Source: Candidatus Poribacteria bacterium (GTDB taxonomy: Bacteria > Poribacteria > WGA-4E > JAJDTR01). Taken from it: a stretch of 40,350 bases of DNA. Below, in pieces: positions 1 to 7,117 of this stretch. Location: NCBI GenBank assembly GCA_022827055.1, contig JAJDTR010000070.1, positions 1 through 40,350 on the forward strand. Direction: 5' to 3'. Every line of letters begins with the position of its first letter. The stretch's first letter is position 1. The notes under the pieces were generated by a model, which made no database searches, was not told the DNA's origin, and saw only the letters and a program-made list of their open reading frames with translations. The position numbers were made by a program, and so were the translations under genes.

Positions 1-85
1 CTCTAGTCGGAGTACCATTCCTCGATCCAGAGGATCGACATGTTGATAGAACACGACATGTCCAGATTCCCGCGCTCCAGCGGAG
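1..85. repeat. 85-bp direct repeat, copy 1
   Basis: This block is identical over 85 bases to positions 449-533. It contains one complete CGATCC-AGA-GGATCG mini-hairpin and the beginning of a second. It starts at the first base of the window, so the array probably continues to the left. No coding function is apparent. Confidence 0.9.
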
Positions 86-239
86 CGCCATGTGAATAGC
101 GCATCATCAAGTGACACTCATTTTTCGATCTATGACAAGCATTGAGGAGGTGTTGCTTCGAATAATGCTTTTCACTCCAGCGGAGTGAGATGTCAATAGA
201 GCACGATTCCTCCCCGTGTCTGCACTCCAGAGGAGTGCA
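23..239. repeat. Cluster of four co-varying mini-hairpins
   Basis: Four short palindromes share the loop AGA or AGC but have different stems: CGATCC/GGATCG at 23-37, GCGCTCC/GGAGCGC at 72-88, TCACTCC/GGAGTGA at 172-188 and TGCACTCC/GGAGTGCA at 221-239. The first three are followed within a few bases by a conserved tail of the form ATGTnnATAG. The stem bases change together so pairing is kept, which points to a folded RNA or single-stranded DNA form. No gene overlaps them. Confidence 0.8.
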
Positions 240-247
240 CTGTCGAG

Positions 248-308
248 TGTTACTTGGTAGCGCGCCATAATCCCTATCGGAATAATTCATTCAGCAAGCA
301 ACACTCTT
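248..308. repeat. 60-bp degenerate repeat, copy 1
   Basis: This stretch, starting GTTACTTGGTAGCGCGCCAT, matches 391-450 at most positions. In that second copy it runs directly into the 85-bp repeat; here it runs into the twin hairpin at 309-357. The larger unit therefore seems to have been interrupted or rearranged. Confidence 0.75.
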
Positions 309-357
309 GTACCGCAAACTGTTAGTTTGCGGATCACAATCTAACAGATTGTGGTAC
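309..357. repeat. Twin-hairpin palindromic element
   Basis: Two hairpins lie side by side between GTAC tetramers: CCGCAAACT-GTT-AGTTTGCGG (312-332) and CACAATCT-AAC-AGATTGTG (335-353). Both stems are perfect. A second copy at 36822-36857 keeps the CACAATCT hairpin and the outer GTACs but has lost the other stem. It resembles a REP-type element; no downstream T-run supports a terminator. Confidence 0.85.
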
Positions 358-390
358 AGATTTCCTTCTCTAAGACTGGTTTTGAAAAAA

Positions 391-450
391 TGTTACTTGA
401 TAGCATGCCATTATCCCTTCTGGAATAATTCCTTCAGCAAGTAAAACTCT
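391..450. repeat. 60-bp degenerate repeat, copy 2
   Basis: Partner of 248-308, with about a dozen substitutions. It ends directly in the second copy of the 85-bp repeat. Confidence 0.75.
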
Positions 451-533
451 CTAGTCGGAGTACCATTCCTCGATCCAGAGGATCGACATGTTGATAGAAC
501 ACGACATGTCCAGATTCCCGCGCTCCAGCGGAG
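449..533. repeat. 85-bp direct repeat, copy 2
   Basis: Identical to 1-85. Its final hairpin is cut in the right stem at position 533, exactly where a 35-bp dispersed repeat begins. The junction suggests that the 35-bp element landed in, or replaced the end of, this block. Confidence 0.9.
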
Positions 534-567
534 ATCAAGCGAGCGGATAGCGAGTGCGATAGAGATC
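533..567 (+). repeat. 35-bp dispersed repeat (GATC...GATC), full copy
   Basis: Runs from GATCAAGCGAG to GCGATAGAGATC. This is the copy closest to consensus and is used here as the reference for the family, which has about 14 recognisable members in the window. The element is not a simple palindrome apart from its GATC ends. Confidence 0.85.
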
Positions 568-666
568 TTCAATGTGGCGTGTTCCTTGGCAGCTATTTTC
601 CCCTGTTATTCAAACGGGCTCTAAAAAAGAGACAATCGGTTATTTCACGATTCCCAATTAATTCTT

Positions 667-1932
667 ATGGACATATCAACTTACGAACAAATCGGTGGCT
701 TAACAGAGATTAACAAACGCAGCGTCGCGGTATCCCGATTGCCAAAAGGGGTTGTTCTGCGCGAGCGGTTGGGCATTGTTGCCAGTGAACATCTTGATGG
801 TCAAATCGTGCACCGCGCACGTGATCCCGAAGGCGGCTTATATGAATGCCGTGCGACGATTGCGCCGAATGGGGATTTTCTCCTGATGTTTCCCGATGGC
901 GGTCACTACGGAGGAAAGTCCGAAAAGGTTAACGACATGCTCGCTTACCGATCATCCGACCGCGGGGTGACGTGGCAAGGACCGCATATCGCCTTCGATA
1001 TTGACTACAACCAACACGGTTTTATCCCTCTCACTCCCCACGGCACAAACCAGATTTATGCCTTCGGCACACAACCCGTTTGGGATGATGAGCGCATAAA
1101 CGGCTTGAAACAATCCAATGGGCTGCACGAAAACGCACCCATCGGCTTTCGATATTCGGATGATAACGGACACACCTGGTCAAATCTCACGCAGATCGCT
1201 CCCGCCAATGACCCCGGTTTCCGCGGGATGTCCGTTATGCGCATGTGCGAAACCGATGCCGGCACCTGGCTGCTTGGCTCGCACGAAGCCGACTGGTCTT
1301 ACAAACCGTTGATGACGCGGCAGTACATTTTGCGTTCGGAAGATCGCGGGCAGACGTGGAACATTGCGCCTTACAAACGCCACGGCGGATGGTGCGTTCC
1401 CCAGTTCAATCGTATGGACGAAGGGCGGCCCATCAGCCTCGGAAACGGTCGTGTTTTTCTGATGACTCGCACCTGCGAAGGGCATCTCTGGGGGCTATGG
1501 AGCGAGGACGACGGCAGAACTTGGACGCCCCCGCAGCCGACGCCGCTCGTGCACCCCGACGCGCCGCCGATGCTGTGTCACCTGTCCGACGGCAAAACCC
1601 TCGCCGCGTTCCACCACAACCGATACAGCGATTTCAACTATACCGGCCTCAGTGCCGAAAAATCCGAGGTCATGAAAGACCGCTCGGAAATCTGGCTGGC
1701 AACCTCTACCGATGGCGGGCACACCTGGAGTGAGCCGCACTTTGTGTTTGCCAACGCCTTGAGCGAAGCCTTCTCAAGACCGTTCCGAAACTTCCAGTGC
1801 TCCTACATGGATTGTTTCGTCAACGAGGGCACGCTAAACCTGTTTGTCCCTCACCGTTGGCAACGTGTCCTCCATCTCACCCTTAAGGAAAGCCGGCTTC
1901 AAAACCTACTCACCCAAAACGACCTTCAATAG
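667..1932 (+). CDS. Sialidase-like Asp-box (BNR) protein
   Basis: This 421-residue protein has five Asp-box motifs of the S-x-D-x-G-x-T-W type at about residues 96-103, 164-171, 224-231, 279-286 and 347-354, the signature of six-bladed sialidase/neuraminidase propellers. Family members cleave sialic acids or related sugars, or simply bind glycans. No signal peptide is visible, so it is probably cytoplasmic or exported by another route. Arg-rich segments are present, but I cannot assign the catalytic Arg triad, Tyr or Asp by eye. The start ATG lacks a strong Shine-Dalgarno sequence. It stands alone between the left repeat array and a pair of small membrane proteins. Fold call is firm; substrate is unknown. 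Confidence 0.85.
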   Translation: MDISTYEQIGGLTEINKRSVAVSRLPKGVVLRERLGIVASEHLDGQIVHRARDPEGGLYECRATIAPNGDFLLMFPDGGHYGGKSEKVNDMLAYRSSDRGVTWQGPHIAFDIDYNQHGFIPLTPHGTNQIYAFGTQPVWDDERINGLKQSNGLHENAPIGFRYSDDNGHTWSNLTQIAPANDPGFRGMSVMRMCETDAGTWLLGSHEADWSYKPLMTRQYILRSEDRGQTWNIAPYKRHGGWCVPQFNRMDEGRPISLGNGRVFLMTRTCEGHLWGLWSEDDGRTWTPPQPTPLVHPDAPPMLCHLSDGKTLAAFHHNRYSDFNYTGLSAEKSEVMKDRSEIWLATSTDGGHTWSEPHFVFANALSEAFSRPFRNFQCSYMDCFVNEGTLNLFVPHRWQRVLHLTLKESRLQNLLTQNDLQ

Positions 1933-1991
1933 AAATCCCGTCAGATTGTCGAGCCCTACTTTGCTTTCTGCTTGACGCAACCGGAGGATGT

Positions 1992-2366
1992 ATGTCTTTT
2001 GAACTGGGTTTTATTGTCTCATTCGCCACGGCAGGATTGGTCTCGTTTTGCGTTGTAATCGTGGGCAGCAAACCACTATCTATCTTCATGCGGCGCATCA
2101 TTCAGAACGAAACCAGTCGCATGTTTACTAAGTATGTGCGATATGCGACTTATCTGGTTGGCATCTCACACGGCGTCGGGGTACATCCGATAGGGTTTGA
2201 AATCGTGACACACTTCTCGGAGGAGCGGAATCTTGATTACCAACTATTGCTGATGTGGATACAAATGGTCATCATGCATGCTCTTACTGCAATAGTCTAT
2301 ATGTATTTGGCATTTTTCATATTCGGCCTGATTGCATACATTTCCGTGAAAGCGCGAGAAATGTGA
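1992..2366 (+). CDS. Small membrane protein, tandem paralogue A
   Basis: A 124-residue hydrophobic protein with an N-terminal membrane helix (about residues 5-25), a middle hydrophobic segment (about 52-65) and one or two helices near the C-terminus (about 84-118). It is a paralogue of the next gene: both begin M-x-FEL-x-FIVS, share the (T/C)AT(Y/F)LVGIS block near residues 50-60, and end in an A(Y/L)MY...(I/L)AY segment. A GGAGG box lies 4 bases before the ATG. I recognise no family and assign no function. The pair is separated by only 22 bases and is probably co-transcribed. Confidence 0.75.
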   Translation: MSFELGFIVSFATAGLVSFCVVIVGSKPLSIFMRRIIQNETSRMFTKYVRYATYLVGISHGVGVHPIGFEIVTHFSEERNLDYQLLLMWIQMVIMHALTAIVYMYLAFFIFGLIAYISVKAREM

Positions 2367-2388
2367 CACCCAATACTAAGGAGGAACT

Positions 2389-2793
2389 ATGATTTTCGAA
2401 CTGCGTTTCATAGTCTCGGTCGTCGTAGCGGCAATCGTTTCTTTTGGCGTCATGATGATGTTTGCACGCTTGATTTCTACCATCTTCGGGGACATCTTTC
2501 AGGAAAAATTTTGCATAAACAGCGCGTTCATTAAGTACGTTAAATGCGCCACCTTTTTGGTTGGTATTTCGCAAGGTGCAACACTTTTTGGATTTGATTG
2601 GTCATTCTACGAAACAATTAAAGAATTGGTCCCAAACCTTGATTTCAATCGGGTTTCATGGTTGACCGCAACATACGCAACCATCATCGAAACTTTACGC
2701 GCACTTGCCTATATGTATTCGGCGCTTTTCATAATTATCCTTATCGCATACGTCATTGTTACGACGCGAGAGCAAAGTGATGTCTCAGATTAG
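2389..2793 (+). CDS. Small membrane protein, tandem paralogue B
   Basis: A 134-residue hydrophobic protein and the diverged tandem copy of the gene just upstream. An ideal AAGGAGG sits 4 bases before the ATG, stronger than for paralogue A. Predicted helices lie at about residues 7-30, 50-65 and 93-126. The stretch between the middle and last helix is longer and different from paralogue A, so this is an old duplication under divergence. No catalytic motif or known domain is visible. Two similar membrane subunits side by side could form a heteromer, but that is inference only. Confidence 0.75.
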   Translation: MIFELRFIVSVVVAAIVSFGVMMMFARLISTIFGDIFQEKFCINSAFIKYVKCATFLVGISQGATLFGFDWSFYETIKELVPNLDFNRVSWLTATYATIIETLRALAYMYSALFIIILIAYVIVTTREQSDVSD

Positions 2794-2804
2794 TTGTAGG
2801 GTGG

Positions 2805-2839
2805 AATCAAGCGAGTGGATAACGAGTGCGATAGAGATC
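2805..2839 (+). repeat. 35-bp dispersed repeat, full copy
   Basis: Begins AATCAAGCGAG and ends ATAGAGATC; preceded by TTGTAGGGTGG, a flank also seen before the copies at 29814 and 30156. It lies 12 bases after the stop of paralogue B. Confidence 0.8.
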
Positions 2840-2945
2840 CCCTGCCCACCAGCCTTTGCAAGCACCAGCAGCGATGGAGAGGAATCGCAAGATTGGACAC
2901 TGAGCGCGCCAGCCAATAACCCCTAAAAACTTCAACAACCGCGCG

Positions 2946-4880
2946 TCACGGATAGAACTGGTACGTCTCCACATTCAGCACGATACTCAGTATGCTCCAG
3001 ACACTGCCCATGAGGAAGTCGCCCAACACTAGCCCCAAGAAGAACGGCACCGCGCGGCGGTAGCTCTGTATTCCTCCGTTTTTGAGGATGAGCCATTTCG
3101 CCACCGTACACACGATGAGCGGCACCAAAAGATCACCCGGCAACTCTCCGCCGCCGGCTATCAAGAATCCCAACGGGTGCAAAGGCATCCAGAAGACTCT
3201 TGAACGCAAATAGGCGAGAAGCATCATCACCGAGAAGCCGCCTCCCATGAACACCACGCCCAACCAATCGGTATTGGTGGGATAGTAGATCCAATCCTTC
3301 AGCCACCCGTACCACCGTCTTCCGTGCCCCAGCGCCCAGGGCCCGAAATAGCCCGAAGCCGCCCCATGCTCGTAGTATAAGTGGAGCTGAATCCAAAAAG
3401 AGACAAGCACGCCCAGCCCGGTGGCAATAAGTATCGCGGCAAACATCTTTCGATGGGAAAGATTGGCTTGTTCCGAGATTTTGAACCCTTCGAGCTGGTG
3501 CGGCATCTGCTGCGGGCGGTACTCGCTGTTAAAGAAACACACGGTCAGCGATGTCAGGTTTTGGGGTCCAAGCCGTCGGGTGCCCAGCCATTGGCTAAGC
3601 ATCGCGCGAGGCGCGTACCCATAACAGGCAAATACCCCCGCCTCCGCGCGAAGCCGGGTCATTACGGTTGGCGCAATCAGGAAGAGCAGCCCGAATGTAG
3701 CGGCTACCCAGAACGTCATGCCCGCCCTTCTAAGCAGGAAGGTGAGCACGACCAGCCCGATCACCAGCCCCCACACCGCAGCGCGGTACGGAAGCGGCTC
3801 CTCCGAATCGCGGAGATCTATTCGCCAGCCCAGCGCACGCTTTATCACACGTATGAAGTGCCCCTTCCCCGTCCAAAAAACGAAGACGCAAAGCCCCAAG
3901 AAACCGCCGAGAATCTGCTCGCCATGGAACGGGAATCTGGGGAGCGTGTCCCACCCCATGATGTCACCCAGCGTAAGTTGAACCCGGTATAAGCCGCAAA
4001 AGAACGTGGTGGAAATAAGCATATCCAGAGGCATCAAGAACAGAATGCCGACCGCGTAGGGATAGAGCGAAAGGCGAATCAGATCGCCGCCATCCGCGAA
4101 AAAGCTCAAAGGTCCTTCGGTGACGGTGTAATATGTACGTTTCACCGGGACAAACGGAACCTGCGGGAAGTGCGTATGCAGCCCGTTGAGCAGACCGATG
4201 CCCGCGGCGATGCCGAAACCTATCCACATCCGCTTGTTCCGGAAGAATCCCCCTTTGGGTCTCGTCATTTCCAGCGCCAGTTGCGCGATGGGGTAGGTTA
4301 ACCGCTCGTGCTCCGTCCACTGCCGCCGCAGGATGGTGTTCACGCACAGGAAATTGAACGCCAATACCAGAAAAACCAGCAGCCACGCGAGAACTACCGG
4401 CGTCCACACCTTCAAATGGTGTTCCAGATAAAGGGTCGATTCACCATCGTAGAAATCGCGCAAAGCCGCCTCGTCCGAGACGGTGAGCCAACGCGGGATA
4501 TGCCGGATAAACAGCTCTTGGAACTCGTTTTCGGGTGTGGCAAACCAAAACGCGTATCCCAGGATGGACAGTATGGCTTGCAGGATGTCCCCGGCGGACA
4601 ACGTCGTCGTAATGCTCAACATCACGTATAGCACCAGAAGTTCGCCGTGTCGAAGCGCGATGCCGGGGAGGAGCAAGCGAACCAAAGCATTGATTGTCAT
4701 CACCGCCGTCAAGATGAAGATGACGTTGGACAGCGGCACAATCCAGGTTGGAAAGGTATAACGCACCAGTTCCATCTGCAGCAGAAAATAGCAGTTGATA
4801 GGAACCAGGATGAGCGTGATGAGCAGCAACCGCGGCGTCAGCCCGGGGTTCTTCTGTTGTCGATCTAATTTATCGGACAT
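2946..4880 (-). CDS. Polytopic membrane protein, DUF6785/DUF6784 type
   Basis: A 644-residue integral membrane protein with about a dozen hydrophobic segments, starting with PRLLLITLILVPINCYFLLQ. The C-terminal part carries HPLGF, a KWLILKNGG-like stretch and RRAVPFFLGLVLGDF, which I recognise as the hallmark of the DUF6784 C-terminal domain found with DUF6785 in Planctomycetes-like and Poribacteria-like genomes. The role of this family is unknown; size and topology would fit a transporter or membrane-bound enzyme scaffold. It stands alone, convergent with the small membrane protein pair. The ATG has no clear Shine-Dalgarno sequence. Membrane nature is certain; family name is from memory of conserved motifs. 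Confidence 0.75.
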   Translation of the reverse strand: MSDKLDRQQKNPGLTPRLLLITLILVPINCYFLLQMELVRYTFPTWIVPLSNVIFILTAVMTINALVRLLLPGIALRHGELLVLYVMLSITTTLSAGDILQAILSILGYAFWFATPENEFQELFIRHIPRWLTVSDEAALRDFYDGESTLYLEHHLKVWTPVVLAWLLVFLVLAFNFLCVNTILRRQWTEHERLTYPIAQLALEMTRPKGGFFRNKRMWIGFGIAAGIGLLNGLHTHFPQVPFVPVKRTYYTVTEGPLSFFADGGDLIRLSLYPYAVGILFLMPLDMLISTTFFCGLYRVQLTLGDIMGWDTLPRFPFHGEQILGGFLGLCVFVFWTGKGHFIRVIKRALGWRIDLRDSEEPLPYRAAVWGLVIGLVVLTFLLRRAGMTFWVAATFGLLFLIAPTVMTRLRAEAGVFACYGYAPRAMLSQWLGTRRLGPQNLTSLTVCFFNSEYRPQQMPHQLEGFKISEQANLSHRKMFAAILIATGLGVLVSFWIQLHLYYEHGAASGYFGPWALGHGRRWYGWLKDWIYYPTNTDWLGVVFMGGGFSVMMLLAYLRSRVFWMPLHPLGFLIAGGGELPGDLLVPLIVCTVAKWLILKNGGIQSYRRAVPFFLGLVLGDFLMGSVWSILSIVLNVETYQFYP

Positions 4881-4905
4881 ATCAATTAAAAGCAGTGTCG
4901 AGTTG

Positions 4906-4925
4906 CCAGTGACCAGTGATCAGTA
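4906..4925. repeat. CCAGTGA tandem repeat
   Basis: CCAGTGACCAGTGATCAGT is a 7-bp unit repeated nearly three times. Related stretches occur at 7051-7064, 7097-7113, 17903-17922, 23548-23580 and 26747-26770, usually beside a 35-bp dispersed repeat. Confidence 0.75.
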
Positions 4926-5016
4926 AAGAACGGCGACTGACGTAGAGCAATTGGAGGCGTTTCAACTCGCCGCCGCCATTCCGGCAGAATCCCACTGAGA
5001 GAGTAAAACGTGGATA

Positions 5017-5051
5017 GATCAAGCGACTGAGAAAGGAGCGCGATAGAGATC
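5017..5051 (+). repeat. 35-bp dispersed repeat, full copy
   Basis: GATCAAGCGACTGAG... to CGATAGAGATC, same length as the reference copy with changes confined to the centre. Confidence 0.8.
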
Positions 5052-5301
5052 CCCAATGGCCAGGGGCGGTGGGCGGCACGGGCGAGGTACGAAAGGTGAA
5101 ATCTTCAATAATTTAATTGAAGATTTCCCTTGGAGTGCAGGAACTTTTGCAGTGATCCGTCCAATCGCAGAACGTCTATACTTTGTGATGAGAAGAATTT
5201 ATCGCAGAGATGGCAGCCAAGAACTTTCCATTACAATTACTGTCTCGTAAATTTCATATTCCTTATCTAAAACGAAAAATGAAACAAATTTAAATGTACT
5301 G

Positions 5302-5327
5302 TAGGGAACGCAGATTTGCGTTCCCTA
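5302..5327. repeat. Palindrome TAGGGAACGCA / TGCGTTCCCTA
   Basis: Perfect 11-bp stem with the loop GATT. A close relative occurs at 29692-29711. Both lie in gene-free DNA. No T-run follows on either strand, so a terminator is unlikely. Confidence 0.8.
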
Positions 5328-5517
5328 GAATCAAAAACCTGTTAAATCATATGTCAATTTCGCCAAGCGGCACCCATTTTGACCGGGGGCACAAATACTG
5401 TTAGGACGTGCTCCGGACCATAAAGTGAAGTCGTTGGTATTAGGGAGGTTTTCAATGACCCACCTCGTCGCATAGCCCCCTTCATAAAAATCCAAGTTCA
5501 TGGCAACTTCGCGCAGC

Positions 5518-6501
5518 TTATCGAAAGTCGGAGGCGCGATTCTTCAACCTGCCCCAAGTTGTAGTTGTTTTCGAGGTGGGGGAAACAGCTAATCCAAACG
5601 AACGAATGTCCGGCCGAGAATCGTACGCACCATCGACAACGCTAAGTCGCTTAACATATTGTCCATTGGAGGTCATCAAGTGAATCGATGAAGGAGCATC
5701 ATTGTCCCAGACATAATATGCGATCCTCCGTCCGGAGACAGACCATGCAGGGCCTCCATGATTCTGTTGATTCTGTGTAAGTCTCACCCGATTTTTCCCA
5801 TCTGCCCCTACCACAAATATTTGAGGGTATAATTTGTCGATGGCCACGTATGCAATCCGTTTTCCGTCAGGAGAAAACGCCGGACTGTGTCCACCCCATA
5901 ATTCCCGTAATTCATGCGTTACCCTTCTAAGCCCCCGTCCGTCAATACCTATCACGTAGATATCGGACCACCACTCCCCAGCTCTCAAGGCTGAGAATGC
6001 AATCTCACGCCCATCAGGAGACCATGACGGATCCCTCGCGTGGCTTCTAAACCTCACCCGATTATCTCCATCGGCATCCATCACGGCGATGTGAGATTCC
6101 CTTATTGCAGCCGGTTGCACGGTGAAGGCAATTTTACCCCCATCGGGAGACCAGTCTGGTGCCCACTTGCTCCGCGGTCCATCTGTCAATCTAATCGGGT
6201 TCTTTCCATCGGCGTCCATGACGTAAATCTGATTTCCGCCGTTTCTGTCGGAAACGAATGCAATCTTCGTCCTGTCAGGAGACCAATCCGGATCGCCGTC
6301 ATACGCTGGATGGTTTGTCAGGTTTTCTCGGTTTCTTCCATCGGCGTCCATCACATAGATATCAGTGTTGTCAGGTTTCGCGTAGAATGTAAAAACAATT
6401 CGATTTGTGCTGAAGGCGAGACCGTTTCTCAACCAAAACTCCCCGCTCAGCAGCAACGCCGTTAATCCGATAAACGACACAGATGTGCGTCCGAATCGCA
6501 T
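5518..6501 (-). CDS. Secreted TolB-like beta-propeller protein
   Basis: A 327-residue protein with an N-terminal hydrophobic export signal (about residues 5-31) followed by six TolB/PD40-type blades. The repeat reads DPDWSPD-x-x-K-IAFVS ... IYVMDADG-x-N-x-x-RLT, starting near residues 34, 70, 114, 157, 206 and 250. TolB propellers act in the periplasm or at the surface as binding scaffolds. The C-terminus carries AVSPTSKTTTTWGRLK (about 305-320), nearly the same tail as the unrelated LamG protein at 16664-17536, suggesting a sorting or attachment signal. GAGGAG about 8 bases before the ATG supports the start. No linked partner gene. Confidence 0.85.
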   Translation of the reverse strand: MRFGRTSVSFIGLTALLLSGEFWLRNGLAFSTNRIVFTFYAKPDNTDIYVMDADGRNRENLTNHPAYDGDPDWSPDRTKIAFVSDRNGGNQIYVMDADGKNPIRLTDGPRSKWAPDWSPDGGKIAFTVQPAAIRESHIAVMDADGDNRVRFRSHARDPSWSPDGREIAFSALRAGEWWSDIYVIGIDGRGLRRVTHELRELWGGHSPAFSPDGKRIAYVAIDKLYPQIFVVGADGKNRVRLTQNQQNHGGPAWSVSGRRIAYYVWDNDAPSSIHLMTSNGQYVKRLSVVDGAYDSRPDIRSFGLAVSPTSKTTTTWGRLKNRASDFR

Positions 6502-6537
6502 GTTTCTTCTCCTCGGTTGCGGGTGTAATGCGCAGCC

Positions 6538-6638
6538 CGTAGGTTGGGTTGAGCGGAAACCCCGAAATTAGCCAAGAGATCAAATTGCTTTAGGGTTTCC
6601 GTTTTGCTTGAAATTTCCAAATCCGAGCGAAACCCAAC
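6538..6638. repeat. About 100-bp element with GGTTGGGTT...AAACCCAAC ends
   Basis: Starts CGTAGGTTGGGTTGAGCGGA and ends CCGAGCGAAACCCAAC, so the ends are complementary. A second full-length copy lies at 17737-17839 inside a MITE. The two share ends and length but differ in the middle. Similar elements are widespread in bacteria. Confidence 0.75.
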
Positions 6639-7049
6639 TCTCCAATCTCCGGGTGAAGTGAGGTTAATGGCTTTCACTATCCCCGGCTAAGCCCTAACGT
6701 CCGTAATAATCAGACGTTCCGTCAAGGACCCGATGAGGACTTTTCAAGCACATTTATCGGCAGTCGTCAATAAGAAACGCGGAATTGCGTTGAAACCGAG
6801 ATTTTCCCCAAAACTTAAATAGTCAACGGGATGGTTTACACACCGGGCTATTCCCGCGAATTACCAACCTCATTGGCAAAGGCTTGGATTTGGCAATCCA
6901 AGCCGAGCAGGCAACAGCTATGAAGGCCTAACGTCTGCCCGACCACTACAGTTTTTTCCCAAAACTCGGTTTCTTCCGGTTTTTGCCCCTTGAAAGGTAG
7001 TCTAGCGAGCGAAACCCAACCCGCATTTTCCCGCTTTCTTCTTTCAACT

Positions 7050-7115
7050 AGCCACTGACCAGCAACTGAGCGAATAGCGAAGGCGGTAGAGATTCGCTGG
7101 TCACTTGCCACTGTT
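7050..7115. repeat. Composite repeat: CACTG arms flanking a 35-bp-type core
   Basis: GCCACTGACCAGC on the left and GCTGGTCACTTGCCACTG on the right are inverted to each other and enclose a degenerate 35-bp-type core (7068-7095). The reverse complement aligns along its length with 26747-26811, so this roughly 65-bp composite is itself a dispersed unit. Confidence 0.7.
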
Positions 7116-7117
7116 TT

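Larger units (their letters stand above)
4881..5517. other. Intergenic region made of repeats
   Basis: No convincing gene. It holds a CCAGTGA-type tandem at 4906-4925, a 35-bp repeat at 5017-5051 and an 11-bp-stem palindrome at 5302-5327. A 64-codon open frame at 5056-5250 has no ribosome-binding site or recognisable motif. Confidence 0.7.
6502..7117. other. Intergenic region made of repeats
   Basis: No convincing gene. Contains the GGTTGGGTT element (6538-6638), an AAACTCGGTTTCT motif (6962-6974), a half copy AGCGAGCGAAACCCAAC at 7004-7020 and a composite CACTG/35-bp repeat at 7050-7115. An 87-codon frame at 6848-7111 is built from these repeats. Confidence 0.7.

Noticed and set aside
3..290. 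95-codon minus-strand open frame
   Set aside because: It lies wholly within the hairpin/repeat array; the apparent repeated peptide (CSIxxSxxW) is produced by the DNA repeats, and there is no ribosome-binding site.
1..660. CRISPR array
   Set aside because: Repeats differ in length and sequence, spacing is irregular and no cas genes are present.
3381..3992. 203-codon plus-strand frame inside the DUF6785-type gene
   Set aside because: Antisense shadow; composition is Pro/Arg/His-rich noise while the minus frame shows clear membrane helices and family motifs.
5056..5250. 64-codon plus-strand frame
   Set aside because: It starts next to a 35-bp repeat, has no Shine-Dalgarno sequence, no motif and no neighbouring gene in phase.
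6848..7111. 87-codon minus-strand frame
   Set aside because: Built from the ACTCGGTTTCT, AAACCCAAC and 35-bp repeats.
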